Shown here: positions 1 to 8,257 of the stretch, piece by piece
How positions within the stretch are numbered: the first letter of the stretch is position 1
Layout of the letters: each line of letters starts with the position of its first letter
Assembly: GCA_015863195.1 (NCBI GenBank)
Contig: JACBXO010000003.1
Span: 209,533 to 273,532, forward strand
Origin: Aerococcaceae bacterium DSM 111022
GTDB taxonomy: Bacteria > Bacillota > Bacilli > Lactobacillales > Aerococcaceae
Direction of reading: 5' to 3'
DNA: 64,000 nucleotides
The notes under the pieces: generated by a model
What the model was told of the DNA's origin: nothing
The model's database searches: none
What the model saw: only the letters and a program-made list of their open reading frames with translations
Position numbers and translations under genes: made by a program

Positions 1-24
1 TTTCATAAAATGTTGTTTTAACAA
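1..24 (-). CDS. 5' end of a divergent gene (partial, unidentified)
   Basis: On the minus strand a GGAGG at 32-36 stands 7 bases before a TTG at 22-24, which opens a frame that runs off the window edge (MLKQHFMK). A TATAAT-like box on the same strand near 57-62 would serve it. Only eight codons are visible, so the product is unknown and the call rests on the ribosome-binding site and promoter alone. Confidence 0.3.
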
Positions 25-165
25 ACCGGTACCTCCATAGTTATAATCTCGTTAGTATATTATAGTCTAAAATCTTCTAATTTTAAATGATTCTACCGAA
101 TTACTTTAAAAATACCATAATCTCAGTAAAAATTCACATTTTGTTCATAATGATGGCTAAATATT

Positions 166-174
166 TGGTATAAT
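166..174 (+). promoter_or_regulatory. Extended -10 promoter for the O-antigen-ligase-like gene
   Basis: TGG immediately precedes a perfect TATAAT (169-174), about 30 bp before the gene. No good -35 hexamer lies 17 bp upstream, which is acceptable for an extended -10 promoter. Confidence 0.5.
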
Positions 175-205
175 AAATAAACAACAATGTGTTAGGGGGA
201 TTTTT

Positions 206-1465
206 GTGCAAACAAATCAACAAACACCTACACACAATACACTAAAAACATTTAATTGGCTAATCGTACTTCTGACGATTGGTTTATTGTTGCCATTTTT
301 TACAAATATTATTGTTGTAATTTTTGTACTACTAAGCCTCTTATGGCTCAACCGCAAAACATGGCTCCAAGATATTAAACAATTAGGTTGGCTCAATGTC
401 TTCGTGATATTTAATTTAATCACCTCCGCAGTCAACCAAAATATGTTAGGAATACTATTATCTCTTGTATTTCTACTACTAGGACTATTATTTGTTTATT
501 ACCGAAGGTATATAACCGCACCTATCTTTTTGCTGATATTAAAGATATTTTTAGTAGGATCAATCATCCTCGCTATTTACGCTTTTATCGTCTATGCATA
601 CTATTCACTCACGCATGGTTACGGTATTTTGTATGTCTTCAAATATGCCGCAATTCAAACAAGAGCGGAAGCCACCTTCTTTAATGCCAATTATTATGGA
701 TTATATTGTGTGTTCATGGTGTTAACAGCCATTTATTTTTTACTAAAAGTACCAACAAAACGCTGGCGCATCATCAGTATTATCGCGATTATTGCCAATC
801 TCGTATCCATCATACTCACCGCATCACGCTTTTTCCCAGTCACTCTAATTGTAGCGGTAGTCATGATGCTAATTTTTGTCGACAAACGCTGGGCATACAC
901 AGCCATAGCACTAGGCGCCGCCGTCATCCTCGCATTAATCATCAAACCAGAATTAATGCCACGTTTGGAGAATTTGGATTACGCCTTTGAAGACCGCTTC
1001 GATCTATGGGATGTAGGCTTAAGTATCTTTAAGACCAGCCCACTCGTCGGACGTGGGGCAATGAGCTATCAAAAGTTTTATTATCTCTTTACCGACGACG
1101 CAGATATGCACGCTCATTCATTATATGTCGACACCTTGGCTAATTATGGCATTATAGGAATCATTTTAATCTTGATAATCTTTTGGCCGCTCGTAAAATC
1201 GATGTATCAACTCTTTAAAAAGAAAGCATTACGTCCAGAATTTGGCTTACTATTCGGCTTTATCGTCAATGTCTTCTTCCATGGAATCATGGATTTTGCC
1301 GTCTTTTGGGTGCAAACAGGATTAATTTTCTTAATGATTATCCTTGTTCCAAACGATGTTCTAGAAGACTTAGCCAATCACACCGCCGGCTCTAGCCGTG
1401 ATTATGTCAAACAAAATACCGAAGAAGAAGTTACCAAATTTAAAAAACGGGTGTCACATAAATAA
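206..1465 (+). CDS. O-antigen ligase / Wzy-type polysaccharide polymerase family membrane protein
   Basis: A 419-residue, very hydrophobic protein with about ten predicted membrane segments. It carries a larger polar segment before the last helices holding the family hallmark: a RFDLW..G...F..SPLVGRG segment followed by HAHSLYVDTLANYGIIG (about residues 270-325), typical of the Wzy_C domain. The family joins or polymerises surface polysaccharides or lipid-linked glycans at the outer face of the membrane. The start is GTG at 206 behind AGGGGGA (194-200). It stands alone between a divergent partial gene and a convergent gene, with no glycosyltransferases beside it, so the substrate cannot be inferred. 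A teichoic-acid or exopolysaccharide role is possible. Confidence 0.75.
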   Translation: MQTNQQTPTHNTLKTFNWLIVLLTIGLLLPFFTNIIVVIFVLLSLLWLNRKTWLQDIKQLGWLNVFVIFNLITSAVNQNMLGILLSLVFLLLGLLFVYYRRYITAPIFLLILKIFLVGSIILAIYAFIVYAYYSLTHGYGILYVFKYAAIQTRAEATFFNANYYGLYCVFMVLTAIYFLLKVPTKRWRIISIIAIIANLVSIILTASRFFPVTLIVAVVMMLIFVDKRWAYTAIALGAAVILALIIKPELMPRLENLDYAFEDRFDLWDVGLSIFKTSPLVGRGAMSYQKFYYLFTDDADMHAHSLYVDTLANYGIIGIILILIIFWPLVKSMYQLFKKKALRPEFGLLFGFIVNVFFHGIMDFAVFWVQTGLIFLMIILVPNDVLEDLANHTAGSSRDYVKQNTEEEVTKFKKRVSHK

Positions 1466-1487
1466 ATGTGGCAACCCGTTTTTTTTA
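1444..1487. terminator. Bidirectional Rho-independent terminator
   Basis: An inverted repeat (AACGGGT.GTCACAT / ATGTGGC..ACCCGTT) with A-run and T-run flanks lies exactly between two convergent genes. It overlaps the stop codons of both. Confidence 0.85.
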
Positions 1488-2732
1488 TTGTTCTAGTAAA
1501 TCACCATAGTAACTTAAAGACGTCGTAATACTACTTTCCGATTCATCATCAATATATTCTGAATAAATCTCACCAATGTCAGGCGCATAGTAGTAGCGCT
1601 GAATTTGTCCCTCAGGTAACCTCGCTTCAACAACCACCACATTTTCATACTGGATTTCACCTAAATCAAATTCAGCTAAAATATCTGTCACAGTAAATAC
1701 CTGCTCCTGGCGGTAGCCTCTTTTAAAAGTATTCCCCACTTCGATTTTGGCAGGTAAATACAAAGACTTTTTCATATCCTGGGCATCAGCATGGTAGCGG
1801 AAATCTTCGCCATCATAAGAGTTTGGGAAATATGCAAGTTCATAAATCCTATCCTCGGTTAGCTGATAAACAAAAGAGATAGTATTACCAGCATTAGCAC
1901 GACTAACTTGATAAATCCCATTTTCATCCGGGCCATAGTCTAGCGTTAAAGAAAAGGGCGCAAATTCAATCCCAGATCCACTATAATCATAAAATGGATA
2001 AAATAAACCAAGTGCATAATCATATGTATCAATAGCGGTGCCTTCTTCTTCAGGTAATTCTCCATAATAATCGAGTGAAGTAGTGCCACTATTTCCAGCC
2101 TCATCATAAATATATTCTGAATAAATCTCACCAATTTGTGGTGCGTAATAGAAGCGTTGTACTTGACCCTCTGGATAATTCGATTCAATGACTAATACAT
2201 TTTCATAAATTGTCCCGTCGAGATTATATTCGGCTAAAATATCAGTCACTGTATAGGATTGTTCCTTGCGGTATCCTCGATTAAATGTATCGCCCACTTG
2301 AAGTGTTGCGGGTAAGTATAATGATTTTTGCGCATCTAAAGCGTCGGCGTGACTACGAAAATCTTGCCCATCATAGGAATTAGGGAAATATGCCAATTCA
2401 TAAATGCCTTCATCGGTTATTTGATAGACATAAGAAATGGTATTGCCTGAATTAGCACGGCTCACTTGATAAATGCGATTTTCATCAGGACGATAGTCTA
2501 GCGTTAGTGAGAAGGGTGCAAATTCATTACCAACCCCGTTATAATCATAAAAAGGATAATACATACCAAGAGCATAATCGGAAGCATTAACTGTAGCGGC
2601 ATTTTCTTGAGCGCTAACGATTGTTGGACTTGCATTAAAATTTGGAATAATCGTCAATAAACTAAAACCACTTAAAAGTAGTGTGAAGGTAGTAAAATGA
2701 GTGAGTAGATGCTTAAAAATTTGATTGTCCAT
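1485..2732 (-). CDS. Secreted protein with two tandem copies of an uncharacterised ~185-residue domain
   Basis: A 415-residue protein. The N-terminus has a hydrophobic segment and a likely signal-peptidase cleavage after VSAQ (about residue 42). Two repeats follow (about 50-230 and 237-413). Both share YALG.(Y/F)YPFYDY, FAPFSLTLDY.PDEN.IYQVSRA, a YELAYFPNSYDG block, a KSLYLPA segment, and a final YYAP.IGEIYSEYI. No lipobox or LPXTG is visible, so it is probably released or held non-covalently. The same domain occurs once in the gene at 33770-34441. The YYAP..GEIYSEY ending resembles the closing motif of some uncharacterised Bacillus extracellular lipoproteins, but I cannot name the family. 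The ATG is preceded by AGAAGGGA. Confidence 0.7.
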   Translation of the reverse strand: MDNQIFKHLLTHFTTFTLLLSGFSLLTIIPNFNASPTIVSAQENAATVNASDYALGMYYPFYDYNGVGNEFAPFSLTLDYRPDENRIYQVSRANSGNTISYVYQITDEGIYELAYFPNSYDGQDFRSHADALDAQKSLYLPATLQVGDTFNRGYRKEQSYTVTDILAEYNLDGTIYENVLVIESNYPEGQVQRFYYAPQIGEIYSEYIYDEAGNSGTTSLDYYGELPEEEGTAIDTYDYALGLFYPFYDYSGSGIEFAPFSLTLDYGPDENGIYQVSRANAGNTISFVYQLTEDRIYELAYFPNSYDGEDFRYHADAQDMKKSLYLPAKIEVGNTFKRGYRQEQVFTVTDILAEFDLGEIQYENVVVVEARLPEGQIQRYYYAPDIGEIYSEYIDDESESSITTSLSYYGDLLEQ

Positions 2733-2920
2733 GGTTTTCCCTTCTTTCTTTATTTGATAACTATATTTTACTAAAGATAGTACTATAACAACAGAGAAAA
2801 CGCTTACTGGTTAACTTTTTAGGTCCTTAAAAATGCCTAACATTTTAAGAATATGTAATAATTAAATCGTAAAAAATAGGTAAAACTAAGTTGTAAGCGC
2901 ATATAAATCAAACTAAAGTA

Positions 2921-2929
2921 TGTTATAAT
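2921..2929 (+). promoter_or_regulatory. Extended -10 promoter for usp copy 1
   Basis: TGT followed by TATAAT (2924-2929), 30 bp upstream of the start codon. The sequence ahead of usp copy 3 is closely similar (TATAAT..TATAT..AATAAAGTAGGAGGT). Confidence 0.6.
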
Positions 2930-2959
2930 ATATATGAAATAAAGTAGGAGGTGTGAATT

Positions 2960-3394
2960 ATGTTACCAGAGTATGAACGCATTTTATTTGCGACAGATGG
3001 TTCTGAAAGTGCCAACGCTGCTTTACAAAAAGCTGTAGGTATTGCCAGACGTAATAATGCTAAGTTGTTCGTCCTACATGTTTTGGATTCAAGGGTACTG
3101 CATGCAACATCAGCATCAGATCATAAAATTCAAGAAAGGATGAAAACTGGCGGAGATACGATTATGAGTAGAGCGAAGGATTATGCTGCTGAGCAAGGTG
3201 TATCTGATGTAGAAATACTTCTTGAATCAGGTGATCCGAAAAAAGTAATCGGAATTGATATTCCCGAACGTGAGAATATTGATTTAATTGTCATGGGTGC
3301 CAAAGGTACTGGTGCAATGGAACGTTTCTTTATCGGTTCAGTATCTGAGAATGTTGTACGTCACGCAACATGTGATGTCCTAGTAATTCGTTAA
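2960..3394 (+). CDS. Universal stress protein UspA family, copy 1
   Basis: A 144-residue single-domain Usp with the ATP-binding signature G-x2-G-x9-G-(S/T) (GAKGTGAMERFFIGS, about residues 112-127) and the N-terminal ILFATDGS strand-loop. It is a cytoplasmic nucleotide-binding stress protein of the ATP-binding Usp class. The start ATG lies behind TAGGAGGTGTG. It is first of three tandem paralogues that share the MLxEYxR(I/V)L(I/F/V)ATDGS opening. Each has its own promoter or terminator signals, so they are probably separate transcripts. Which stress each answers is not visible. Confidence 0.92.
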   Translation: MLPEYERILFATDGSESANAALQKAVGIARRNNAKLFVLHVLDSRVLHATSASDHKIQERMKTGGDTIMSRAKDYAAEQGVSDVEILLESGDPKKVIGIDIPERENIDLIVMGAKGTGAMERFFIGSVSENVVRHATCDVLVIR

Positions 3395-3451
3395 TCCATT
3401 TCACTTTACTTAGAAAGAAGGATGCGAGCGTGTATTTAAATAGCGTGTAAC

Positions 3452-3487
3452 AACCCACTAAGTAAAAATATTTAGTGGGTTCTTTTA
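3452..3487 (+). terminator. Terminator between usp copies 1 and 2
   Basis: AACCCACTAA pairs with TTAGTGGGTT across a short loop and is followed by TCTTTT. The T-run is modest. Confidence 0.65.
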
Positions 3488-3553
3488 AGTAGAAACAACC
3501 ATACTTTTAAAAAAGAAAAAATACTTTAAACAAATTAAACAGGAGGTGTAATC

Positions 3554-3994
3554 ATGTTACCAGAGTATGAACGTGTTTTAATTGCGACAGATGGATCAGA
3601 AGGGGCAGACGCTGCGTTACATAAAGCGGTTGCGATCGCTAAACGGAATCATGCAGAATTATTTATTTTACATGTCGTTGACACAAGACTTTTCCAATCA
3701 ACCTCAGACCCTGATGTGAGATACCGTGAAGCGATGCGAAAAATTGGGGACCGTGTGCTTGCTGAAGCGAAAGAATTCGCGGTAAGCCAAGGTTTAACAG
3801 AAGTGACGACATTGATGGAGGTTGGGACGCCTAAATTATTAATTGCCGATGACATTCCTAAACGCGAAGAGATTGATTTAATTGTGATGGGTGCTAAAGG
3901 TATGGGGGCACTAGAACGCTTCTTTGTCGGTTCAGTGTCGGAAAATGTGGTCAGGTACTCAAAAAGCGACGTATTAATCGTTCGCAAAGAGTAG
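3554..3994 (+). CDS. Universal stress protein UspA family, copy 2
   Basis: A 146-residue Usp with the ATP signature GAKGMGALERFFVGS near residues 112-126 and the same opening as copies 1 and 3. AGGAGGTG (3541-3548) sits before the ATG. It ends in VRKE, slightly longer than its neighbours. The leader lacks the clear TATAAT seen before copies 1 and 3, so it may use a weaker promoter or read-through from copy 1. A CCATACTTTT motif (3499-3508) lies in its leader. Confidence 0.92.
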   Translation: MLPEYERVLIATDGSEGADAALHKAVAIAKRNHAELFILHVVDTRLFQSTSDPDVRYREAMRKIGDRVLAEAKEFAVSQGLTEVTTLMEVGTPKLLIADDIPKREEIDLIVMGAKGMGALERFFVGSVSENVVRYSKSDVLIVRKE

Positions 3995-4093
3995 GAGAAT
4001 AATTGAAAGATACGATGCCATTAATTTGTATAATTTATAAAACCTTCTAAATAAGGCTATTAAACGTTTTTTCAGAAAGCAGAGGCCTTTTAC

Positions 4094-4122
4094 CTGAAAA
4101 CGCATACAATAAATGGTATAAT
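4094..4122 (+). promoter_or_regulatory. Promoter for usp copy 3
   Basis: CTGAAA (4094-4099), a 17-bp spacer, then TATAAT (4117-4122) with an extended TGG upstream of the -10 box. Confidence 0.6.
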
Positions 4123-4153
4123 GTATATAGAATAAAAGTAGGAGGTAATTATC

Positions 4154-4588
4154 ATGTTACAAGAATATCAAAGAATTTTAGTAGCAACAGATGGTTCGGA
4201 TGGCTCTGAAATTGCTTTACAAAAAGCAACAGCGATTGCAAAACGTAACAATGCGGCATTAGTAATCTTACACGTATTGGATACGAGAGCAATGTATGCA
4301 ACAGAAAGTGCCGATCTAACTTACATCGATACATTAAGAAAACTGGGCGATAAAGTTGTGAATGAAGCGAAAGAGTACGCTGAAAGTCAAGGCGTAACTG
4401 ACGTGAAAGTTATTACAGAATCTGGGTCACCAAAACCAGTGATCGCAACAGATGTTCCTAAACGTGAAAACATTGACTTAATCGTCGTAGGTGCTCGCGG
4501 TATGGGTGCAATTGAACGACTATTTGTCGGTTCAGTATCTGAAAACGTGGTTCGTCATGCCGAATGTGACGTTGTGGTTGTGCGCTAA
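4154..4588 (+). CDS. Universal stress protein UspA family, copy 3
   Basis: A 144-residue Usp with the ATP-binding signature GARGMGAIERLFVGS. GTAGGAGGT precedes the ATG. It is preceded by its own promoter and followed by a terminator, so it is monocistronic. The tandem triplication suggests local duplication with later divergence, mostly in the helix around residues 45-75. Confidence 0.92.
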   Translation: MLQEYQRILVATDGSDGSEIALQKATAIAKRNNAALVILHVLDTRAMYATESADLTYIDTLRKLGDKVVNEAKEYAESQGVTDVKVITESGSPKPVIATDVPKRENIDLIVVGARGMGAIERLFVGSVSENVVRHAECDVVVVR

Positions 4589-4652
4589 AAGACAGAAAAT
4601 ATAATTGAAAAGGATGACACCGAATTGAATTTGAATTTGATTGAACAGTAAT

Positions 4653-4686
4653 CCCGCTAAATGGAGACATTTAGTGGGGTTTTTAT
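4653..4686. terminator. Terminator between usp copy 3 and the convergent DUF4336 gene
   Basis: CCCGCTAAATG pairs with CATTTAGTGGGG (one wobble) and is followed by TTTTTAT. Confidence 0.8.
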
Positions 4687-4700
4687 TTGTTTGGAAATAG

Positions 4701-5450
4701 TCATTCCTCCAACCACCTGAACGCGCGTTTCAGTTCAGCAACACCATTTTCTTTATACCAACGACCATGAGCTAAAATGATTTTTTCTGGTTGCCAAGCT
4801 AATATTTGGTGGTAAGACTTACGGGCAATTTCTTGATTGCCTGTAAAAGTTAACCGCAGATCTAATGGCGTTTTACCATCGGGATGGGCAATACCAGCTA
4901 ATTTATAAATCATTCGCCACCAAAAACTTTGGGTACGTTTTGGTTCAAAGTTTTCAATTAAATCAGCAAGTATTAAAGTCCGACTAGACTTATGGAAAAA
5001 GACGACCTCCTCGATTACAGAACTGCCTTTAAAAATTAATTGCTCAATGTCATCTGCCCATTCGAATGGTGCTTGATCGGTTAAATCCTGGTCAAAACTA
5101 ACGTCGATATTTTGACTAGCAGCTCTTTTATTTACGCCAGGACTTGCCCAAGCAGTGGCTTTTGGATAATAAGTTTGCCACTGAGGAATACAAGCATAGT
5201 GAATCATATTAGGAGAAACTAAATGTTTCACCGGCCCCAGTTGATCGATTTCAGCTAATAAATTAGGTGTTGCTTCAATCGGTGAGTGAACCCAAATTGA
5301 GCCGTCATTTAGTTTGATGACGGTCATCCGCGTTGAAAATGGAATCATGCCAATTTTAATATCCATTTTGATAATTGGGCCATCCGCAATCCAGATATTT
5401 TCCGCCACCGATTTTAAAGTGTTCAATGGTTCATATGTTGGAACAGTCAT
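4701..5450 (-). CDS. DUF4336 domain protein (metallo-beta-lactamase-like fold)
   Basis: A 249-residue protein matching the DUF4336 family from the opening PLNTLKSVAENIWIADGP, the VHSPI segment, the HLVSPN..H motif and the late LAHG motif. Members look like degenerate metallo-beta-lactamase-fold hydrolases of unknown substrate. The start ATG follows a GGGAAAAGAG-type ribosome-binding site on the minus strand. It is monocistronic and convergent with usp copy 3. No signal peptide is visible, so it is probably cytoplasmic. Confidence 0.75.
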   Translation of the reverse strand: MTVPTYEPLNTLKSVAENIWIADGPIIKMDIKIGMIPFSTRMTVIKLNDGSIWVHSPIEATPNLLAEIDQLGPVKHLVSPNMIHYACIPQWQTYYPKATAWASPGVNKRAASQNIDVSFDQDLTDQAPFEWADDIEQLIFKGSSVIEEVVFFHKSSRTLILADLIENFEPKRTQSFWWRMIYKLAGIAHPDGKTPLDLRLTFTGNQEIARKSYHQILAWQPEKIILAHGRWYKENGVAELKRAFRWLEE

Positions 5451-5721
5451 CTCTTTTCCCTCCCATTTTTTCTCAGTATAGCATAATTAAAAAGATTTAA
5501 TTTATTTTTTACTTTTTGAAAAGGCGTTGCGGAATTTTTGAAGGCAGATAAATGATGATGCGATGCCTTTTGTATAGAAAAAATTAAAGAGTGGCCGTGA
5601 AAAAATTCTGAACGTATCTATAAAATTTAACCATTTTTTAAAAAAAGGGCTTGCATTATGTGTAAATGAATGATAAATTATAACTCAATTAGAGAAACGT
5701 TAAAGAAAGAAGAGAGTATAA

Positions 5722-5876
5722 TGTTCCAAACAAATTCATCAATCATTATTATTATTAAGAATAGGACTTCCAGTTTATAGAATTTTCTATAACAGGCGGT
5801 CCTATTCGTGATTGATGAATGGGACATTGCCAAGAGGCCTTCCCATTTATTTGTGGGAGGCCTCTTTTGTTTTTCT
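5722..5876 (+). promoter_or_regulatory. Structured leader with intrinsic terminator upstream of a BASS transporter (candidate riboswitch/attenuator)
   Basis: Nested helices are visible. P1 pairs 5734-5745 with 5809-5820 (12 perfect base pairs). P2 pairs AATAGGAC (5760-5767) with GTCCTATT (5799-5806). P3 pairs TTATAGAA (5775-5782) with TTCTATAA (5785-5792). The internal loop between P2 and P3 is GC-containing (TTCC / AGGCG). It is followed by a strong terminator (5832-5876: AGAGGCCT..CCCA / TGGG.AGGCCTCT then T-run). The coding region begins after the terminator at 5902. The layout is that of a transcription-terminating riboswitch, but I do not recognise the aptamer class. A weak promoter (TTGCAT near 5651) lies upstream. 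Confidence 0.6.
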
Positions 5877-5901
5877 AAAAAAATTTAGGAGTGTGAGGAA
5901 T

Positions 5902-6900
5902 ATGAAGGTATTAAGTAAAGTAAATGTATTGTTTCGCGATTATTTAGCTTGGATTGTAGTTTTGACAGCAGGTGCTGCCCTGATTATTCCTGAAGCATTC
6001 ACTTGGCTAGCCCCATGGGTAACCTTGATGTTGCAATTTATCATGTTCACGATGGGTGCGACGATGAAGCCGTCAGATTTTAGTCAAGTGTTTAAACAAC
6101 CTTTAAAAGTATTCGTTGTCGTCTTGTCGCAATATTTATTTATGCCGCTATCAGCCTATTTGTTAGCGCGTTTATTCCAATTACCAAGTGAGATCGCATT
6201 AGGATTAATTTTAGTAGGATCAGTTCCTGGTGGGACTTCATCCAATGTGATTACATATCTTTCAAATGGTGACGTGCCTTTATCAATTACGGCGACATCC
6301 GTTTCAACATTACTTTCGCCATTATTAACGCCATTAATGTTGTCATTTTATGGTGGGGCTTATGTGGAAATTGCATTTATGCCAATGTTTATTTCAATCT
6401 TACAAGTGGTTTTATTGCCAATCTTATTAGGGTTAGTGGCGAATCATTTCTTAGGTTCTCACGCTGAAAAAGCAAGTCAATCACTCCCAACTTTATCATC
6501 CATCGCTGTTTTAATGGTTTTAGCAGGAACAGTTGCAGTGAATCAAGCAAATATTGTATCGAGTGGTTTATTGATTTTCGCAGTTGTATTCGTTCACAAT
6601 TTATCAGGTTATGGTATGGGGTATCTCGTGAGCCGTTTACTAGGGTATTCAAAAGAATCAACACGAGCGATTGCTATCGAGATAGGTTTACAAAACACGG
6701 GACTTGCTTCAAGTTTAGGTATGACGCATTTTAGTCCATTAACAGCTCTAGCAGGAGCGGTTGGTGCTTTAGTTCATACGCTTTTTGGTAGTATTTATGC
6801 TAGCTTATGTGCGAAGAAGGATTTGCGAGAAGCAAAAGCTGACACTAAAAAGTCGAAAATGGCGCATAATCAAGTTGCCGTAGCGCAAGATGTAAAATAA
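5902..6900 (+). CDS. Bile acid:sodium symporter (BASS) family transporter
   Basis: 332 residues from ATG 5902 (AGGAGTGTGAGG ahead). An in-frame ATG at 5812 is rejected because it lies inside the leader hairpins and terminator. About ten hydrophobic helices are visible, with the family motifs FTMGATMKPSDF and GSVPGGTSSNVITYLSNGDV (about residues 110-130) and later EIGLQNTGLA. Family members import organic anions with sodium; known bacterial substrates include ketopantoate (PanS). It lies 43 bp before an iron-type alcohol dehydrogenase and is probably co-transcribed, so a 2-oxo or hydroxy acid substrate is a reasonable inference. The gene is likely controlled by the upstream terminator. Confidence 0.88.
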   Translation: MKVLSKVNVLFRDYLAWIVVLTAGAALIIPEAFTWLAPWVTLMLQFIMFTMGATMKPSDFSQVFKQPLKVFVVVLSQYLFMPLSAYLLARLFQLPSEIALGLILVGSVPGGTSSNVITYLSNGDVPLSITATSVSTLLSPLLTPLMLSFYGGAYVEIAFMPMFISILQVVLLPILLGLVANHFLGSHAEKASQSLPTLSSIAVLMVLAGTVAVNQANIVSSGLLIFAVVFVHNLSGYGMGYLVSRLLGYSKESTRAIAIEIGLQNTGLASSLGMTHFSPLTALAGAVGALVHTLFGSIYASLCAKKDLREAKADTKKSKMAHNQVAVAQDVK

Positions 6901-6943
6901 TAATTAAATGTCCGCCGCTAATGTTTGAGAGGAGAATCTTTAT

Positions 6944-8014
6944 ATGTTGAATTTAAGTCAAGTCGTTCGTCCAGGTCCTGGTCAATTTATTTGTGAGTCA
7001 GGCGCATTGAGTTTACTCGATGAAAAACTAAGTGTATTTAAACAACCTGTTCTAATTGCAGGAGATAAGTCTTATGAAGCGTTCAAAAAGCACTATCCAG
7101 GAAAGCGCGATTTTAAGGTTTTAAAATATAACCGTACTTCATCTCATGAAGATATGGAGTGCTTAGCTTCACAAGTTCCAGAAGGGACAGACGTTCTAGT
7201 GGGAATTGGTGGGGGAACTGCTTTAGATACAACAAAGGGAACGGCGTCAATGTTGGGTGTAGAATTAATCACCATTCCAACGGTTTTAGGAACATGTGCA
7301 GGATTTACGCCTCTGTCTGTTGTTTATCATCCAGATCATACTTTTAAAAAGGTAGAATACTATGAAAGAGGCATCCATTTATGTTTAATGGATTTAGATT
7401 TATTAGTTGAGTCGCCGAAAGAATATTTCATGGGTGGTATCGGTGATACATTAGCAAAATGGTATGAAGCAGCAGGGATTACTGAGCATTTCGAAGGTGA
7501 TTTACCAGCAATGGTAGAAGTTGGATTAAGTACGGCTAAAGTAACACAAGAAATTTTACTCCGTGATACAAAAGAGGGACTGGCGAATTTAGAAGCGAAA
7601 ACAGTCACACCTGCTTTCAAACGTTTGGCCGAAACGATTGTTGGTGTAGCTGGAACAGTGGGTGGCTTTGCCGGTGAATATGGCCGTATGGCAGGCGCTC
7701 ACGCCATTCATAATGGTATGTCTTTAGTACCAGAAACGCATGCTTTTGAGCATGGGGTAAAAGTAGCTTATGGTGTTTTAGTACAATTAGTTGCTGCTGG
7801 TAAAGAGGTAGATGTTGAAACACTCCTACCTTTCTATAAAGAAAATAATTTCCCGTCTAAATTATCAGATTTTGGTGTAAAAGATAATTTAGAAGAGAAA
7901 GTGAATGTCGTTGCTGAATTTGCAGCTTCAGATGCAGAAACATTTAACTTAGCAGTTAAAAATGTGACAACAGAACAAGTTAGAGATGCGATGTTAGCTT
8001 TAGAAGCTAAATAG
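6944..8014 (+). CDS. Iron-containing alcohol dehydrogenase / hydroxycarboxylate reductase-like (GldA/HcxA type)
   Basis: 356 residues. The nucleotide-binding GIGGGTALDTTKG segment (about 87-99) is followed by metal-ligand motifs: Asp in GGIGDTLAKWYE (about 165) and His in AGAHAIHNG and ETHAFEHG (about 247-270). Length and motifs match the glycerol dehydrogenase branch of the iron-dependent ADH family. The closest E. coli type I recall is HcxA (YbdH), a 2-oxo/2-hydroxy acid reductase. GAGAGGAG precedes the ATG. Its pairing with the BASS transporter suggests uptake and reduction of a keto acid, which is inference. Confidence 0.8.
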   Translation: MLNLSQVVRPGPGQFICESGALSLLDEKLSVFKQPVLIAGDKSYEAFKKHYPGKRDFKVLKYNRTSSHEDMECLASQVPEGTDVLVGIGGGTALDTTKGTASMLGVELITIPTVLGTCAGFTPLSVVYHPDHTFKKVEYYERGIHLCLMDLDLLVESPKEYFMGGIGDTLAKWYEAAGITEHFEGDLPAMVEVGLSTAKVTQEILLRDTKEGLANLEAKTVTPAFKRLAETIVGVAGTVGGFAGEYGRMAGAHAIHNGMSLVPETHAFEHGVKVAYGVLVQLVAAGKEVDVETLLPFYKENNFPSKLSDFGVKDNLEEKVNVVAEFAASDAETFNLAVKNVTTEQVRDAMLALEAK

Positions 8015-8022
8015 TAGAAACA

Positions 8023-8066
8023 ACTCCTCTTTGGTGAATATTATTTCATTGAAGGGGAGTTTTTCG
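8023..8066 (+). terminator. Terminator after the BASS-dehydrogenase pair
   Basis: ACTCCTCTT..TGAA pairs with TTCA..GGGGAGT across an AT-rich loop, followed by TTTTTCG. Confidence 0.65.
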
Positions 8067-8214
8067 TTTAAATGCATTTATATAGTAGGAACAGGAAATA
8101 ATCCAAAATATGCTTTTTAATTATTGCGGGGATATTTTGTAATTTCGATAAAATAAACCATACTTTTAAATAAATAATTTTTTCACAAAAAATGAGACAT
8201 ATGGCGATATTAAC

Positions 8215-8223
8215 TGCTATAAT
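8215..8223 (+). promoter_or_regulatory. Extended -10 promoter for the FNT gene
   Basis: TGC then TATAAT (8218-8223). It lies downstream of the longest possible ATG (8192), so that start cannot be used by this promoter. This supports the TTG at 8258. Confidence 0.6.
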
Positions 8224-8257
8224 AGGGTTAATTATGTTGAGAAAGAGGGAAGGATCA

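Noticed and set aside
5812..5901. Upstream in-frame start of the BASS transporter
   Set aside because: The extension would translate through the terminator hairpin. ATG 5902 has a proper ribosome-binding site.
8192..8257. N-terminal extension of the FNT channel
   Set aside because: The promoter -10 box (8218-8223) falls inside it, so the mRNA would start downstream of that ATG.
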